A DNA stretch of 12,402 nucleotides from Pseudomonadota bacterium (GTDB lineage Bacteria > Pseudomonadota > Gammaproteobacteria > Burkholderiales > Burkholderiaceae_C), in the NCBI GenBank assembly GCA_023460715.1, contig JAEWPH010000092.1, positions 1 through 12,402 on the forward strand, read 5' to 3'. The notes beneath the pieces are model-generated. The model did no database searches. It had not been told where the DNA came from and was given only the letters and a program-made list of their open reading frames with translations. Positions 1 through 6,284 of the stretch are shown piece after piece (within the stretch, counting starts at the first letter, position 1; every line of letters starts with the position of its first letter). A program made the translations under genes and the position numbers.

Positions 1-1
1 C

Positions 2-20
2 CCCCCGGCCGCGCCGGGGG
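2..20. other. GC-rich perfect inverted repeat (hairpin)
   Basis: CCCCCGGC at 2-9 and GCCGGGGG at 13-20 form a perfect 8-bp stem with a 3-base loop. The region up to about 70 is almost entirely G and C and contains further self-complementary runs. No T tract follows, so this is not a canonical intrinsic terminator. It may be the 3' flank of a gene outside the window. No coding signal is evident in 1-145. Confidence 0.5.
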
Positions 21-80
21 TTCGGGCCGGAGGGGGGGCGCCGCCGGGCCCGCCGGCCGCCTGCGCCGGTGCGTCAATGC

Positions 81-92
81 ATCAAATTTGAT
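81..92. promoter_or_regulatory. 12-bp perfect palindrome upstream of dctQ
   Basis: ATCAAATTTGAT reads identically on both strands and lies 53 bases before the dctQ start. It could be a regulator operator for the transport operon, or simply the edge of the dispersed repeat that begins immediately after it. The sequence does not decide between these. Confidence 0.3.
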
Positions 93-136
93 AGCTGTCT
101 GCGCTTGCTGAATAAGCGCTAGAGCCACTTTTTAAT
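92..136 (+). repeat. Dispersed short hairpin repeat, copy A
   Basis: This segment aligns without gaps to 8207-8248, with 34 of 42 bases identical over 92-133. Both copies share TAGCTG, a GCGCTT stem arm (101-106 here), a 7-base loop, the AAGCGC arm (114-119) and a run of five T at the same offset (129-133). I recall very similar elements scattered between genes in Comamonadaceae genomes. It occupies the leader directly before dctQ, so dctQ has no recognisable ribosome binding site. The stem followed by T5 could weaken read-through from upstream. Confidence 0.7.
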
Positions 137-145
137 CATAAAACC

Positions 146-634
146 ATGTATACCAAGACTTGCCGCACCCTGGCGCGGCTGTGCATGTGGCTGGGCATCA
201 TCGGGCTGGTCGCCGTCATCTGCGCGGTGAGCTGGCAGGTGTTCGGCCGCTATGTGCTCAACAACACGCCCACCTGGGCGGAAAGCCTGGCCCTGCTGCT
301 GGTGCTGTACGTGACCATGTTCGGCGTGGCCGTGGGCGTGCGCGACGCCGGCCACATCGGTCTCGAGTCCTTCCTGGTGCTGGCCCCCGATTGGCTGCGC
401 ATCAAGATGGAATACCTCATCCACGCGCTGATCCTGGTGTTCGGCCTGGCCATGGCCTGGAATTGCGCCTCGCTGGCCGGCTCCGTTTGGGACTACAAGC
501 TGCCCACGCTCGGCATCTCCGAAGGCTGGAAGTACGTGCCGGCGACCATCGCCGGCGCGCTGATCACGCTGTTTTCCATCGAACACATCATCGCTCTGGC
601 CCAAGGCCGCGAAGTCGAACCTGCCTGGGGCTGA
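146..634 (+). CDS. dctQ: TRAP transporter small permease (DctQ family)
   Basis: This 162-residue inner-membrane protein is the small permease of a tripartite ATP-independent periplasmic transporter, which uses an ion gradient to import organic acids delivered by a periplasmic binding protein. Four hydrophobic segments are visible at about residues 13-33, 46-64, 87-108 and 128-150. The family signature FGRYVLNNTPTWAESLA follows the first (about residues 33-49). Length is normal for DctQ. The ATG at 146 gives the usual short cytoplasmic N-terminus; no Shine-Dalgarno is evident because the repeat tail lies just upstream, and a start at the internal Met14 cannot be excluded. The stop lies 4 bases before dctM, so the two are almost certainly cotranscribed. 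The binding protein DctP is not in the window and may be upstream. The substrate cannot be read from the sequence. Confidence 0.93.
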   Translation: MYTKTCRTLARLCMWLGIIGLVAVICAVSWQVFGRYVLNNTPTWAESLALLLVLYVTMFGVAVGVRDAGHIGLESFLVLAPDWLRIKMEYLIHALILVFGLAMAWNCASLAGSVWDYKLPTLGISEGWKYVPATIAGALITLFSIEHIIALAQGREVEPAWG

Positions 635-638
635 AGTC

Positions 639-1934
639 ATGACCGTTCCATTGCTGATCCTGAGCGTGTCGTTCACGCTGTTCCTGCTGCTGGGCGTGCC
701 CGTGGCGTTCTCCATCGGCCTGTCGGCCCTGGCCACCCTGCTGTACGAGGGCCTGCCCCTGGAGGTCGGCTTCCAGCAGATGACCTCGGGCATGGGCGTG
801 TTCTCGTTCCTGGCCATTCCGTTCTTCATCTTCGCCGGTGAGCTGATGCTGTACGGCGGCATTGCCGACCGCATCGTCAACTTCGCGCGCAACCTCATCG
901 GCCATGTGCGCGGGGGGCTGGGCATGTCCAACGTGGTGGCCTGTACGCTGTTCGGCGGCGTCTCGGGCTCGCCGGTGGCCGACGTGTCCGCCATGGGCGC
1001 GGTGATGATCCCGATGATGAAGAAGGAGGGCTACCACGCCGACTACGCGGTCAACGTGACCACGCATGCGGCCCTGGTCGGGGCGCTCATGCCCACCAGC
1101 CACAACATCATCATCTACGCGCTGGCCGCAGGCGGAAAGGTGTCGATCGCGGCGCTGATCCTGGCCGCGCTGGTGCCGGCGCTGGTGCTGACCATCTCCA
1201 ACCTGGTGGCGGCCTACGCCGTGGCCGTGAAGCGCGGCTACCCCAAGGGCACGTTCCCCGGCTGGGACATCGTGGCGCGCTCGTTCGCCGCGGCACTGCC
1301 GGGGCTGTTCGTGGTGGTGCTCATCCTGGGCGGCATCCTGTCGGGCATCTTCACGGCGACCGAATCGGCGGCCGTGGCGGTGCTGTACGCGCTGGGGCTC
1401 ACGATCTTTCTGTACAAGTCGCTCAAGTGGGAGCACTTCATCAAGGCGGCCTCCAAGGCCGTGCGCACCACGGGCGTGATCCTGCTGCTGATCGGCATCT
1501 CCAGCACCTTCGGCTACCTCATCAGCCTGTACGGCGTGGCCGAGCTGACAGGCAAGATGCTGGCCGAAGTGACGACCACGCCCTGGATGGTGTTCCTGCT
1601 GATCAACATCATCCTGTTCGTGCTGGGCACGTTCCTGGACATGGCCGCCACCATCCTGCTGTGCACGCCCATCTTCCTGCCCATCGCGCAGGAGTACGGC
1701 ATGACCTCGGTGCAGTTCGGCATCGTCATGCTCATCAACTGCGCGCTGGGGCTGAACACCCCGCCGGTGGGCACCACGCAGTTCGTGGGGTGCGCGATCG
1801 GGGGCGTATCGGTCGGCACGGTGATGCGCACCATCTGGCCGTTCTACGGGGCGCTGATCTTCGCGCTGGGGCTGGTGACCTTCGTGCCGGCCTTCTCCAC
1901 CTGGCTGCCCAGCCTCTTCATGGTCGTCAAATGA
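639..1934 (+). CDS. dctM: TRAP transporter large permease (DctM family)
   Basis: This 431-residue polytopic protein is hydrophobic throughout, with about 11-12 membrane segments. It has the length and motifs of the TRAP large permease, the ion-coupled transport channel. Recognisable elements are FLAIPFFIFAGELM near residues 59-72, the glycine-rich GGVSGSPVADVSAMGAVMIP near residue 107, a PTSHNIIIYA segment, and the C-terminal LGLNTPPVGTTQFVGC. The NTPPVGTTQF form differs from the common LTPPVGLNLF of classical C4-dicarboxylate DctM, so the substrate is probably not a simple dicarboxylate, though that is inference. Translation is likely coupled to dctQ through the 4-base gap. The next gene on the same strand encodes an exported lactonase-like lipoprotein, which points to sugar acids or lactones as candidate substrates. 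Confidence 0.95.
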   Translation: MTVPLLILSVSFTLFLLLGVPVAFSIGLSALATLLYEGLPLEVGFQQMTSGMGVFSFLAIPFFIFAGELMLYGGIADRIVNFARNLIGHVRGGLGMSNVVACTLFGGVSGSPVADVSAMGAVMIPMMKKEGYHADYAVNVTTHAALVGALMPTSHNIIIYALAAGGKVSIAALILAALVPALVLTISNLVAAYAVAVKRGYPKGTFPGWDIVARSFAAALPGLFVVVLILGGILSGIFTATESAAVAVLYALGLTIFLYKSLKWEHFIKAASKAVRTTGVILLLIGISSTFGYLISLYGVAELTGKMLAEVTTTPWMVFLLINIILFVLGTFLDMAATILLCTPIFLPIAQEYGMTSVQFGIVMLINCALGLNTPPVGTTQFVGCAIGGVSVGTVMRTIWPFYGALIFALGLVTFVPAFSTWLPSLFMVVK

Positions 1935-1963
1935 CAGCTACGCGCTGAGAAAGTGGGTTTTCC

Positions 1964-3064
1964 ATGACCGCTCGTTTCCTCCTCAAGACCCTCGTGCCCG
2001 TGGCCGCCGCCGCGGCGCTGCTGGTGGCCTGCGGCAGCACCGGCACGCAGCCCTCCACCTGGGTGTATGTGTCCAACGCCGACAGCCAGGACCTGTCGGT
2101 CTACCAGCTCGACCATGCGGCCGGCGCGCTGCGCCATGCCGACACGGTGCCGCTGGGCGGCCAGGCCATGCCCATGGCCGTGTCGCCCGACAAGCGCACG
2201 CTGTACGTGGCACTGCGCTCGCAGCCGTACCGCGTGGTCAGCCTGGCCATCGACCCGGAGAACGGCCGGCTGCGCAAACTGGGCGAGTCCCCCCTGGCCG
2301 ACAGCATGGCCAACATCGACACCGATGCGACGGGCCGCTGGCTGTTCGCCGCCTCGTACGGCGGCAACAAGATCACGGTCAACCGCATCGGCGTGGACGG
2401 CCAGGCCGGCCCCGTGGTGCAAAGCATTCCGACCTCGCCCAACGCGCACGCCATCCATGCCGACGCGGCCAACCGCTACGTGTTCGCCACCAGCCTGGGG
2501 GGCGACAACCTCTCCAGCTGGCGGTTCAACCCCGACACCGGCCAGCTGACCGCCAACGACCCGGCCCTGACGTCGATCACGCCCGCCAAGGCCGGCCCGC
2601 GCCACTTCACCTGGGACAAGGCCCAGCGCCGCATGTACCTGCTCAACGAGCTGGACGCGAGCGTGCATGTGCTGGAGTACGACGCGGCGCGCGGCACGCT
2701 GCGCGATCTGCAGCGGCTGAGCACGCTGCCTGCCGGCTTCACCGGCAAGCCCTGGGCGGCAGACCTGCACCTGTCGCCTGATGGCCGCACGCTGTACACG
2801 TCGGAACGCACGTCCAGCACGCTGTCGGCCTTCCGCGTGGATGCGGCGAGCGGGCAGCTGCAACTGCTGGCCCAGGTGCCCACCGAGAAGACGCCGCGCG
2901 GCTTCGCCGTGGACAGTTCGGGACGCTTCCTGATCGCCGCGGGCCAGGAGTCGCACAGCGTGTCCGTGCACCCCATCGATCCCGCCACGGGCGTGCCGGG
3001 CACGCCGCAGCGCTTCCCTGCGGGCAAGAACCCCAACTGGGTCGAAATCGTCGATCTGCCTTGA
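1964..3064 (+). CDS. Lactonase-family beta-propeller lipoprotein (6-phosphogluconolactonase-like)
   Basis: This 366-residue protein begins with a lipoprotein signal: a basic n-region, a long Ala/Leu stretch and the lipobox L-V-A-C with the acylated Cys at residue 23, so it should be anchored in the envelope. The rest is made of repeating blades of the seven-bladed lactonase fold (PF10282, YbhE/Pgl type). Typical phrases are WVYVSNADSQDLSVYQL near residue 33, SPDKRTLYVA, GPRHFTWD, HLSPDGRTLYTSERTSSTLS and PRGFAVDSSGRFLIAAGQ. Cytoplasmic members hydrolyse 6-phosphogluconolactone. An exported copy cannot meet that phosphorylated substrate in the normal way, so it probably opens an unphosphorylated lactone or serves another propeller role. 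The gene starts 29 bases after dctM and is likely in the same operon. The ATG at 1964 is the start that preserves the signal peptide; its ribosome site is weak. Confidence 0.85.
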   Translation: MTARFLLKTLVPVAAAAALLVACGSTGTQPSTWVYVSNADSQDLSVYQLDHAAGALRHADTVPLGGQAMPMAVSPDKRTLYVALRSQPYRVVSLAIDPENGRLRKLGESPLADSMANIDTDATGRWLFAASYGGNKITVNRIGVDGQAGPVVQSIPTSPNAHAIHADAANRYVFATSLGGDNLSSWRFNPDTGQLTANDPALTSITPAKAGPRHFTWDKAQRRMYLLNELDASVHVLEYDAARGTLRDLQRLSTLPAGFTGKPWAADLHLSPDGRTLYTSERTSSTLSAFRVDAASGQLQLLAQVPTEKTPRGFAVDSSGRFLIAAGQESHSVSVHPIDPATGVPGTPQRFPAGKNPNWVEIVDLP

Positions 3065-3080
3065 ACGTGCGTTGACCCAA

Positions 3081-3105
3081 GCGGGGCGGACCGCCATCGC
3101 CCCGC
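3081..3105 (+). other. Hairpin in the lactonase/SMP-30 gap
   Basis: GCGGGGCG (3081-3088) and CGCCCCGC (3098-3105) form a perfect 8-bp stem with a 9-base loop, starting 17 bases after the lactonase stop codon. No T run follows, so it is not a standard intrinsic terminator. It could stabilise the upstream mRNA end or attenuate read-through. Confidence 0.45.
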
Positions 3106-3123
3106 CGGCGCAGCGCTTGCTGA

Positions 3124-3144
3124 CAACGTTGCCACCCGGGTGGC
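3124..3144. promoter_or_regulatory. Two abutting palindromes, possible operator
   Basis: CAACGTTG (3124-3131) is followed directly by the perfect 14-bp palindrome GCCACCCGGGTGGC (3131-3144). They lie about 50 bases before the start of the SMP-30-like gene. Two dyads side by side in an intergenic gap suggest a regulator site or RNA structure, but I cannot match them to a known family, and GC-rich DNA makes such palindromes more likely by chance. Confidence 0.3.
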
Positions 3145-3191
3145 CCCCGCGCCCTTCGCGTGGCCCATCCATGAACCAGAGGAGACCCTCC

Positions 3192-4247
3192 ATGCCCCAT
3201 GCTGACGCCCCCCAGACCCCCGCCGGCGCTGCTTCGCGCCGCCGCTTCATGGCCGGCGCCCTGGCCGCCACCGCCACGGGCGTGGCCCAGGCCCAGGCGT
3301 TCGACTTCAAGCCGAACCAGCGCTACCCCGACCCGGCCGTGCAGGTGCTGGACCCGTCGTTCGCCAAGTACCGTCTGTTCAGCAGCAGCGTGGAGCAGAT
3401 CGCCACGGGCCTGCGCTGGGCCGAGGGCCCGGTGTGGGTGGCCGACGGCCGCTACCTGCTGGTGTCCGACATCCCCAACAACCGCATCATGCGGTGGGAC
3501 GAGACCACGGGCCAGACGGGCGTGTTCCGCAACCCGTCCAACTTCTCCAACGGCCTGGCGCGCGACCGCCAAGGGCGGTTGCTGGCCTGCGAGCACCTGA
3601 CGCGCCGCGTCACCCGCACCGAGTACGACGGCAGCATCACCGTGCTGGCCGATCGCTTCGAGGGCAAGCGCCTGAACTCGCCCAACGACATCGTCTGCAA
3701 GAAGGACGGCTCGATCTGGTTCACCGACCCGCCGTTCGGCATCGGTGGCCACTGGGAGGGCGACAAGGCGCAGTCCGAGCTTCCGCACGCGCTGTACCGC
3801 ATCGACCCGGACGGCCGCCTGGACCGGGTGATGGAAGCGCGCTTCCCCAACGGCCTGGCCTTCACGCCCGACGAGAAGCAGCTGTACCTGGTGGCCCGCA
3901 CCGCCGAAGGCCGCCGCCAGCTGCAGCGCTACGACGTGACGGCGCGCGGCGGGCTGGCCAACCCCACGGTCGTGGTCGAAAGCACCACGGGCGCGCTGGA
4001 CGGCTTCAAGATCGATGAAGACGGCAACATCTGGGCCGGCTGGGGCAGCAACGGCGGGGCCGATTCCGTCGCCGCCGACCTGGACGGCGTGATGGTATTC
4101 AACCCCGCAGGCAAGGCCATCGGCCACATCCGCCTGCCCGAACGCTGCGCCAACCTGTGCTTCGGCGGTGCCAAGAACAACCGGCTGTTCATGGCCAGCA
4201 GCCACTCGATCTATGCGCTGTACGTCGAGGTGCGCGGGGCCGTCTGA
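3192..4247 (+). CDS. SMP-30/gluconolactonase/LRE family protein, Tat-exported
   Basis: This 351-residue six-bladed beta-propeller belongs to the SMP-30/gluconolactonase family, metal-dependent enzymes that hydrolyse aldonolactones. The N-terminus carries a twin-arginine signal (S-R-R-R-F-M at residues 15-20, a hydrophobic Ala-rich stretch, and AQAQA ending near 36), so the folded protein should be exported to the periplasm. Family metal or active-site positions appear as Glu78 in WAEGP, Asn165 in LNSPNDIV, Asn220 in FPNGLAF and Asp270 in ALDGFKID. The chosen ATG has GGAG at 3181-3184 with a 7-base spacer. In-frame codons at 3171 and further upstream have weaker sites and would bury the Tat motif deeper. 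It sits between the lactonase lipoprotein and a TctC-type binding protein, consistent with extracytoplasmic processing of a sugar lactone before uptake. Its true substrate is unknown. Confidence 0.88.
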   Translation: MPHADAPQTPAGAASRRRFMAGALAATATGVAQAQAFDFKPNQRYPDPAVQVLDPSFAKYRLFSSSVEQIATGLRWAEGPVWVADGRYLLVSDIPNNRIMRWDETTGQTGVFRNPSNFSNGLARDRQGRLLACEHLTRRVTRTEYDGSITVLADRFEGKRLNSPNDIVCKKDGSIWFTDPPFGIGGHWEGDKAQSELPHALYRIDPDGRLDRVMEARFPNGLAFTPDEKQLYLVARTAEGRRQLQRYDVTARGGLANPTVVVESTTGALDGFKIDEDGNIWAGWGSNGGADSVAADLDGVMVFNPAGKAIGHIRLPERCANLCFGGAKNNRLFMASSHSIYALYVEVRGAV

Positions 4248-4285
4248 ACCCGCTACCCGCCATCCGCTGCGCCGCAAGCCGGCCT

Positions 4286-4301
4286 CGCTCGTCTGCGAGC
4301 G
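4286..4301 (+). other. Short perfect hairpin between SMP-30 and TctC genes
   Basis: CGCTCG (4286-4291) and CGAGCG (4296-4301) flank a TCTG loop. It lies 39 bases after the SMP-30 stop, embedded in a longer GC-rich, partly self-complementary stretch. There is no T tract immediately after it, so its role as a terminator is doubtful; an mRNA processing or stabilising structure is equally possible. Confidence 0.35.
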
Positions 4302-4340
4302 CAGCCGGGGCTGGCGGCCGGCACCTGCAGCCACCCCGAA

Positions 4341-4365
4341 TTCTTTTTCCCTTTTCTTTTCTTTC
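4341..4365 (+). promoter_or_regulatory. 25-base pyrimidine tract and ribosome site ahead of the TctC-type gene
   Basis: An uninterrupted run of 25 pyrimidines, mostly T, stands out in a 70% GC sequence. It ends 21 bases before the start codon and is followed by the ribosome site AGGAG at 4373-4377, which fixes the ATG at 4387. In the mRNA this is a U-rich, unstructured leader. Such leaders can bind ribosomal protein S1 or Hfq and boost translation, which would suit an abundant binding protein. That role is inference. Confidence 0.45.
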
Positions 4366-4386
4366 ACATCTCAGGAGACATCCACC

Positions 4387-5379
4387 ATGCAACGCAGATC
4401 CCTCATCGGCACCGCCGTGCTCGCCGCCACCGGAGCCCTCTGGGCGCTGCCGGCGGCCGCGCAGGGCGCCTGGCCGACGGGCAAGACCGTTACCTACCTG
4501 GTGCCGTTCGCCGCGGGCGGCACCACCGATACGCTGGGCCGCCTCATCAGCCAGCAGCTCGGTCCGGTGCTGGGCACCACGGTGGTGGTAGACAACAAGG
4601 GCGGGGCCGGCGGCAGCGTGGGGTCTGAGATCGCCTCGCGCGCCGCACCGGACGGCTACACGCTGCTGGGCGGCACCATCAGCTCGCACGCCATCAACGT
4701 GAGCCTGTACCCCAAGCTGGGCTACGACCCGATCAAGTCCTTCGCGCCCGTGACGCTGATCGGCACCAACCCCGTGGTGCTGGTGGTGGCCGCCAGCAGT
4801 CCCTACAAGACGCTGCAGGACGTGCTGACCGCTGCCAAGAGCCGCCAGGGCGGCCTGTCGTCGGCATCGGCCGGCACGGGCACTTCGCAGCATCTCGCGC
4901 TGGAGCTGCTGTCGTACAAGTCGGGCGTGAAGTTCACGCACGTGCCCTACAAGGGCAGCGGCCCGGCCATCCAGGACGTGATCGGCGGCCAAGTGGACAT
5001 GATGTTCGACACCACCGTGGTGGCGGCCCCGCACATCCAGAGCGGCAAGCTGCGCGCGATCGCCGTCACGTCGGCCAAGCGCCTGTCGTCCATGCCCGAT
5101 GTGCCCACGGTGGCCGAGTCCGGCGTGGCCAGCCTGAAGGACTTCGAGGTGCAGTCGTGGCAGGCCATCTTCGTGCCGGCCGGCACGCCCGCGCCCATCG
5201 TCACGCGCCTGCACGACGAGATCCGCAAGATCCTGGCCCAGCCCGACATGCAAAGCCGCCTGAAGAGCTTCGGCATGGAGCCCGCCGACCTGACCACCGC
5301 GCAGATCGCCGCCTTCCAGAAGGCCGAAGTGGAGAAGTGGGCGCAGGTCATCAAGGCGGCCAACATCAAGGTCGACTGA
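4387..5379 (+). CDS. Tripartite tricarboxylate transporter substrate-binding protein (TctC/Bug family)
   Basis: This 330-residue periplasmic solute-binding protein has a Sec signal of about 25 residues (MQRRS, hydrophobic core, LPAAAQ). Family hallmarks are VPFAAGGTTDTLGR near residues 39-52, VVVDNKGGAGGSVG, APDGYTLL, the HVPYKGSGPAIQDVIGGQVDMMFD core and the MPDVPTVAESG segment. The fold binds carboxylated ligands such as tricarboxylates, amino acids or aromatic acids for TctAB membrane partners. No TctA or TctB lies here, so this is an orphan Bug-type receptor, a class greatly expanded in Bordetella and Comamonadaceae. The ATG at 4387 is set by the strong AGGAG upstream and gives a complete signal peptide; longer in-frame reading would run through the preceding GC-rich gap. 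It follows the lactonase genes on the same strand and ends at a strong terminator. Pairing with a TRAP permease in the same cluster is unusual. Confidence 0.93.
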   Translation: MQRRSLIGTAVLAATGALWALPAAAQGAWPTGKTVTYLVPFAAGGTTDTLGRLISQQLGPVLGTTVVVDNKGGAGGSVGSEIASRAAPDGYTLLGGTISSHAINVSLYPKLGYDPIKSFAPVTLIGTNPVVLVVAASSPYKTLQDVLTAAKSRQGGLSSASAGTGTSQHLALELLSYKSGVKFTHVPYKGSGPAIQDVIGGQVDMMFDTTVVAAPHIQSGKLRAIAVTSAKRLSSMPDVPTVAESGVASLKDFEVQSWQAIFVPAGTPAPIVTRLHDEIRKILAQPDMQSRLKSFGMEPADLTTAQIAAFQKAEVEKWAQVIKAANIKVD

Positions 5380-5382
5380 CCC

Positions 5383-5404
5383 GGCCCCGGCCCCGGCCCC
5401 GGCC
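5383..5404. repeat. GGCCCC hexanucleotide tandem repeat
   Basis: Three perfect GGCCCC units (5383-5400) and a partial fourth follow the TctC-type stop codon directly. They are non-coding, so copy-number slippage would not affect a protein. A second imperfect hairpin (5411-5438, GGGCC around ATC) sits between this run and the terminator. Confidence 0.6.
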
Positions 5405-5473
5405 GGCACAGGCGCAGGGGCCATCGGCCCTGGGCGCCTACCGCCGGCACCCCGTTTTGTCCGGAGGTGAATT

Positions 5474-5508
5474 GCCCGCTGCCGCCACCGTGCGCAGCGG
5501 GCTTTTTT
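5474..5508 (+). terminator. Strong rho-independent terminator after the TctC-type gene
   Basis: GCCCGCTGC (5474-5482) pairs perfectly with GCAGCGGGC (5494-5502) around an 11-base loop and is followed at once by six T (5503-5508). This is a textbook intrinsic terminator for + strand transcription and marks the end of the transport/lactonase cluster. On the - strand the stem is not followed by a T run, so it should not serve the convergent DsbA-type gene equally well. Confidence 0.9.
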
Positions 5509-5528
5509 GCGTCGGCCCGCAGCTGTGG

Positions 5529-6284
5529 TTACGCCGGTCCGCAGCCTTCGCCCGGCGTGCACACCAGGGCGGGCGTGGTGCCCGGTGCGGATGCGGCTGC
5601 TTCCCGGCGCTGCTCGGCCACCCACTGCGCCAGGTGGTGCTGCCACCGCGCAGGCTGACCGAGCCAAGGCGAGAGGTCCTGCACCTCCAGCGTGCCGTCG
5701 GCCGCTTCCAGCACCAGCGTGGGAAAGCCCTGGCCGCCCACCGTGCGCAGCCACTGGCGGCTGCGTGCGATATGCTGCTGCGTGGGCTCGCCCTGCGCCT
5801 GGGCCAGGGCCAGGGCGAACGCTGCCGCATCCCAGCCGGCCTCGGCCGCCAGGGCATGCAGCACGTCGCTGTCGGCGATGCGGCGGCCCTGCGCGTAGTG
5901 CGCCGTCTGCAGCCGGTGCAGCATGTCCAGCCCGCCGCTGCCGGGGTGCAGGGGTTCGGCGGCCAGCATGGCGGTGATGGGCGGCTCGGAGTCCATGACC
6001 GCCGTGGTGTCGCGCAGCAGGCCGTCGAAGTAGGCGGTGCCGAAGGGCTGGCCCGTGAGCGCCGCGATGCGGCGGTCGTGCGGCATCACGTAGTCGCGCC
6101 ACTGCGGCGTGATGCCGCGCCGCCCGGGGCCGGCCATCATGCCGCCGGCATGCCAGCGCACCGCCAGGCCGGGCACGTGGCGCGCGGCTTCCACCAGCGG
6201 CGCGGCGGCGTAGCACCATCCGCACAGCGGGTCGTGGATGTAGTGCAGCGTGGCGCCGCGGGGCAGGGCGATCACTTCGGCCAT
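5529..6284 (-). CDS. DsbA/FrnE-family thiol oxidoreductase, cytoplasmic
   Basis: This 251-residue thioredoxin-fold protein carries the redox motif C21-G-W-C24 in DPLCGWCYAAAP right after the first beta strand. The helical insertion typical of DsbA relatives follows, then the cis-proline loop at Pro188 in GQGFPTLVLE. It has no signal peptide, so it resembles cytoplasmic DsbA/FrnE-like proteins rather than periplasmic DsbA. Two further cysteines, 242 and 248, lie in a short C-terminal tail (CTPGEGC). The ATG at 6284 has a good AGGGAGA ribosome site and overlaps the end of the MBL-fold gene by 13 bases, showing translational coupling. The reading frame stays open far upstream, but that stretch is antisense-free overlap with the MBL gene and is not this protein. 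Likely role: disulfide exchange or a reductase step linked to the MBL protein; the substrate is unknown. Confidence 0.88.
   Translation of the reverse strand: MAEVIALPRGATLHYIHDPLCGWCYAAAPLVEAARHVPGLAVRWHAGGMMAGPGRRGITPQWRDYVMPHDRRIAALTGQPFGTAYFDGLLRDTTAVMDSEPPITAMLAAEPLHPGSGGLDMLHRLQTAHYAQGRRIADSDVLHALAAEAGWDAAAFALALAQAQGEPTQQHIARSRQWLRTVGGQGFPTLVLEAADGTLEVQDLSPWLGQPARWQHHLAQWVAEQRREAAASAPGTTPALVCTPGEGCGPA

Noticed and set aside
3072..3191. Upstream extension of the SMP-30-like protein from TTG at 3072 or ATG at 3171
   Set aside because: The ATG at 3192 has a well-spaced GGAG and places the twin-arginine motif near the N-terminus; the extension covers a palindrome-rich non-coding gap.
1844..4367. 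Two long - strand open frames opposite the lactonase and SMP-30 genes
   Set aside because: Both are GC-driven shadows with no recognisable domain; the + strand frames carry complete signal peptides and family motifs.
5463..5658. GGAGGTG followed by a small + strand frame (63 codons)
   Set aside because: The ribosome-like sequence overlaps its own GTG start, and the frame runs through the terminator hairpin and the antisense 3' end of the DsbA-type gene.
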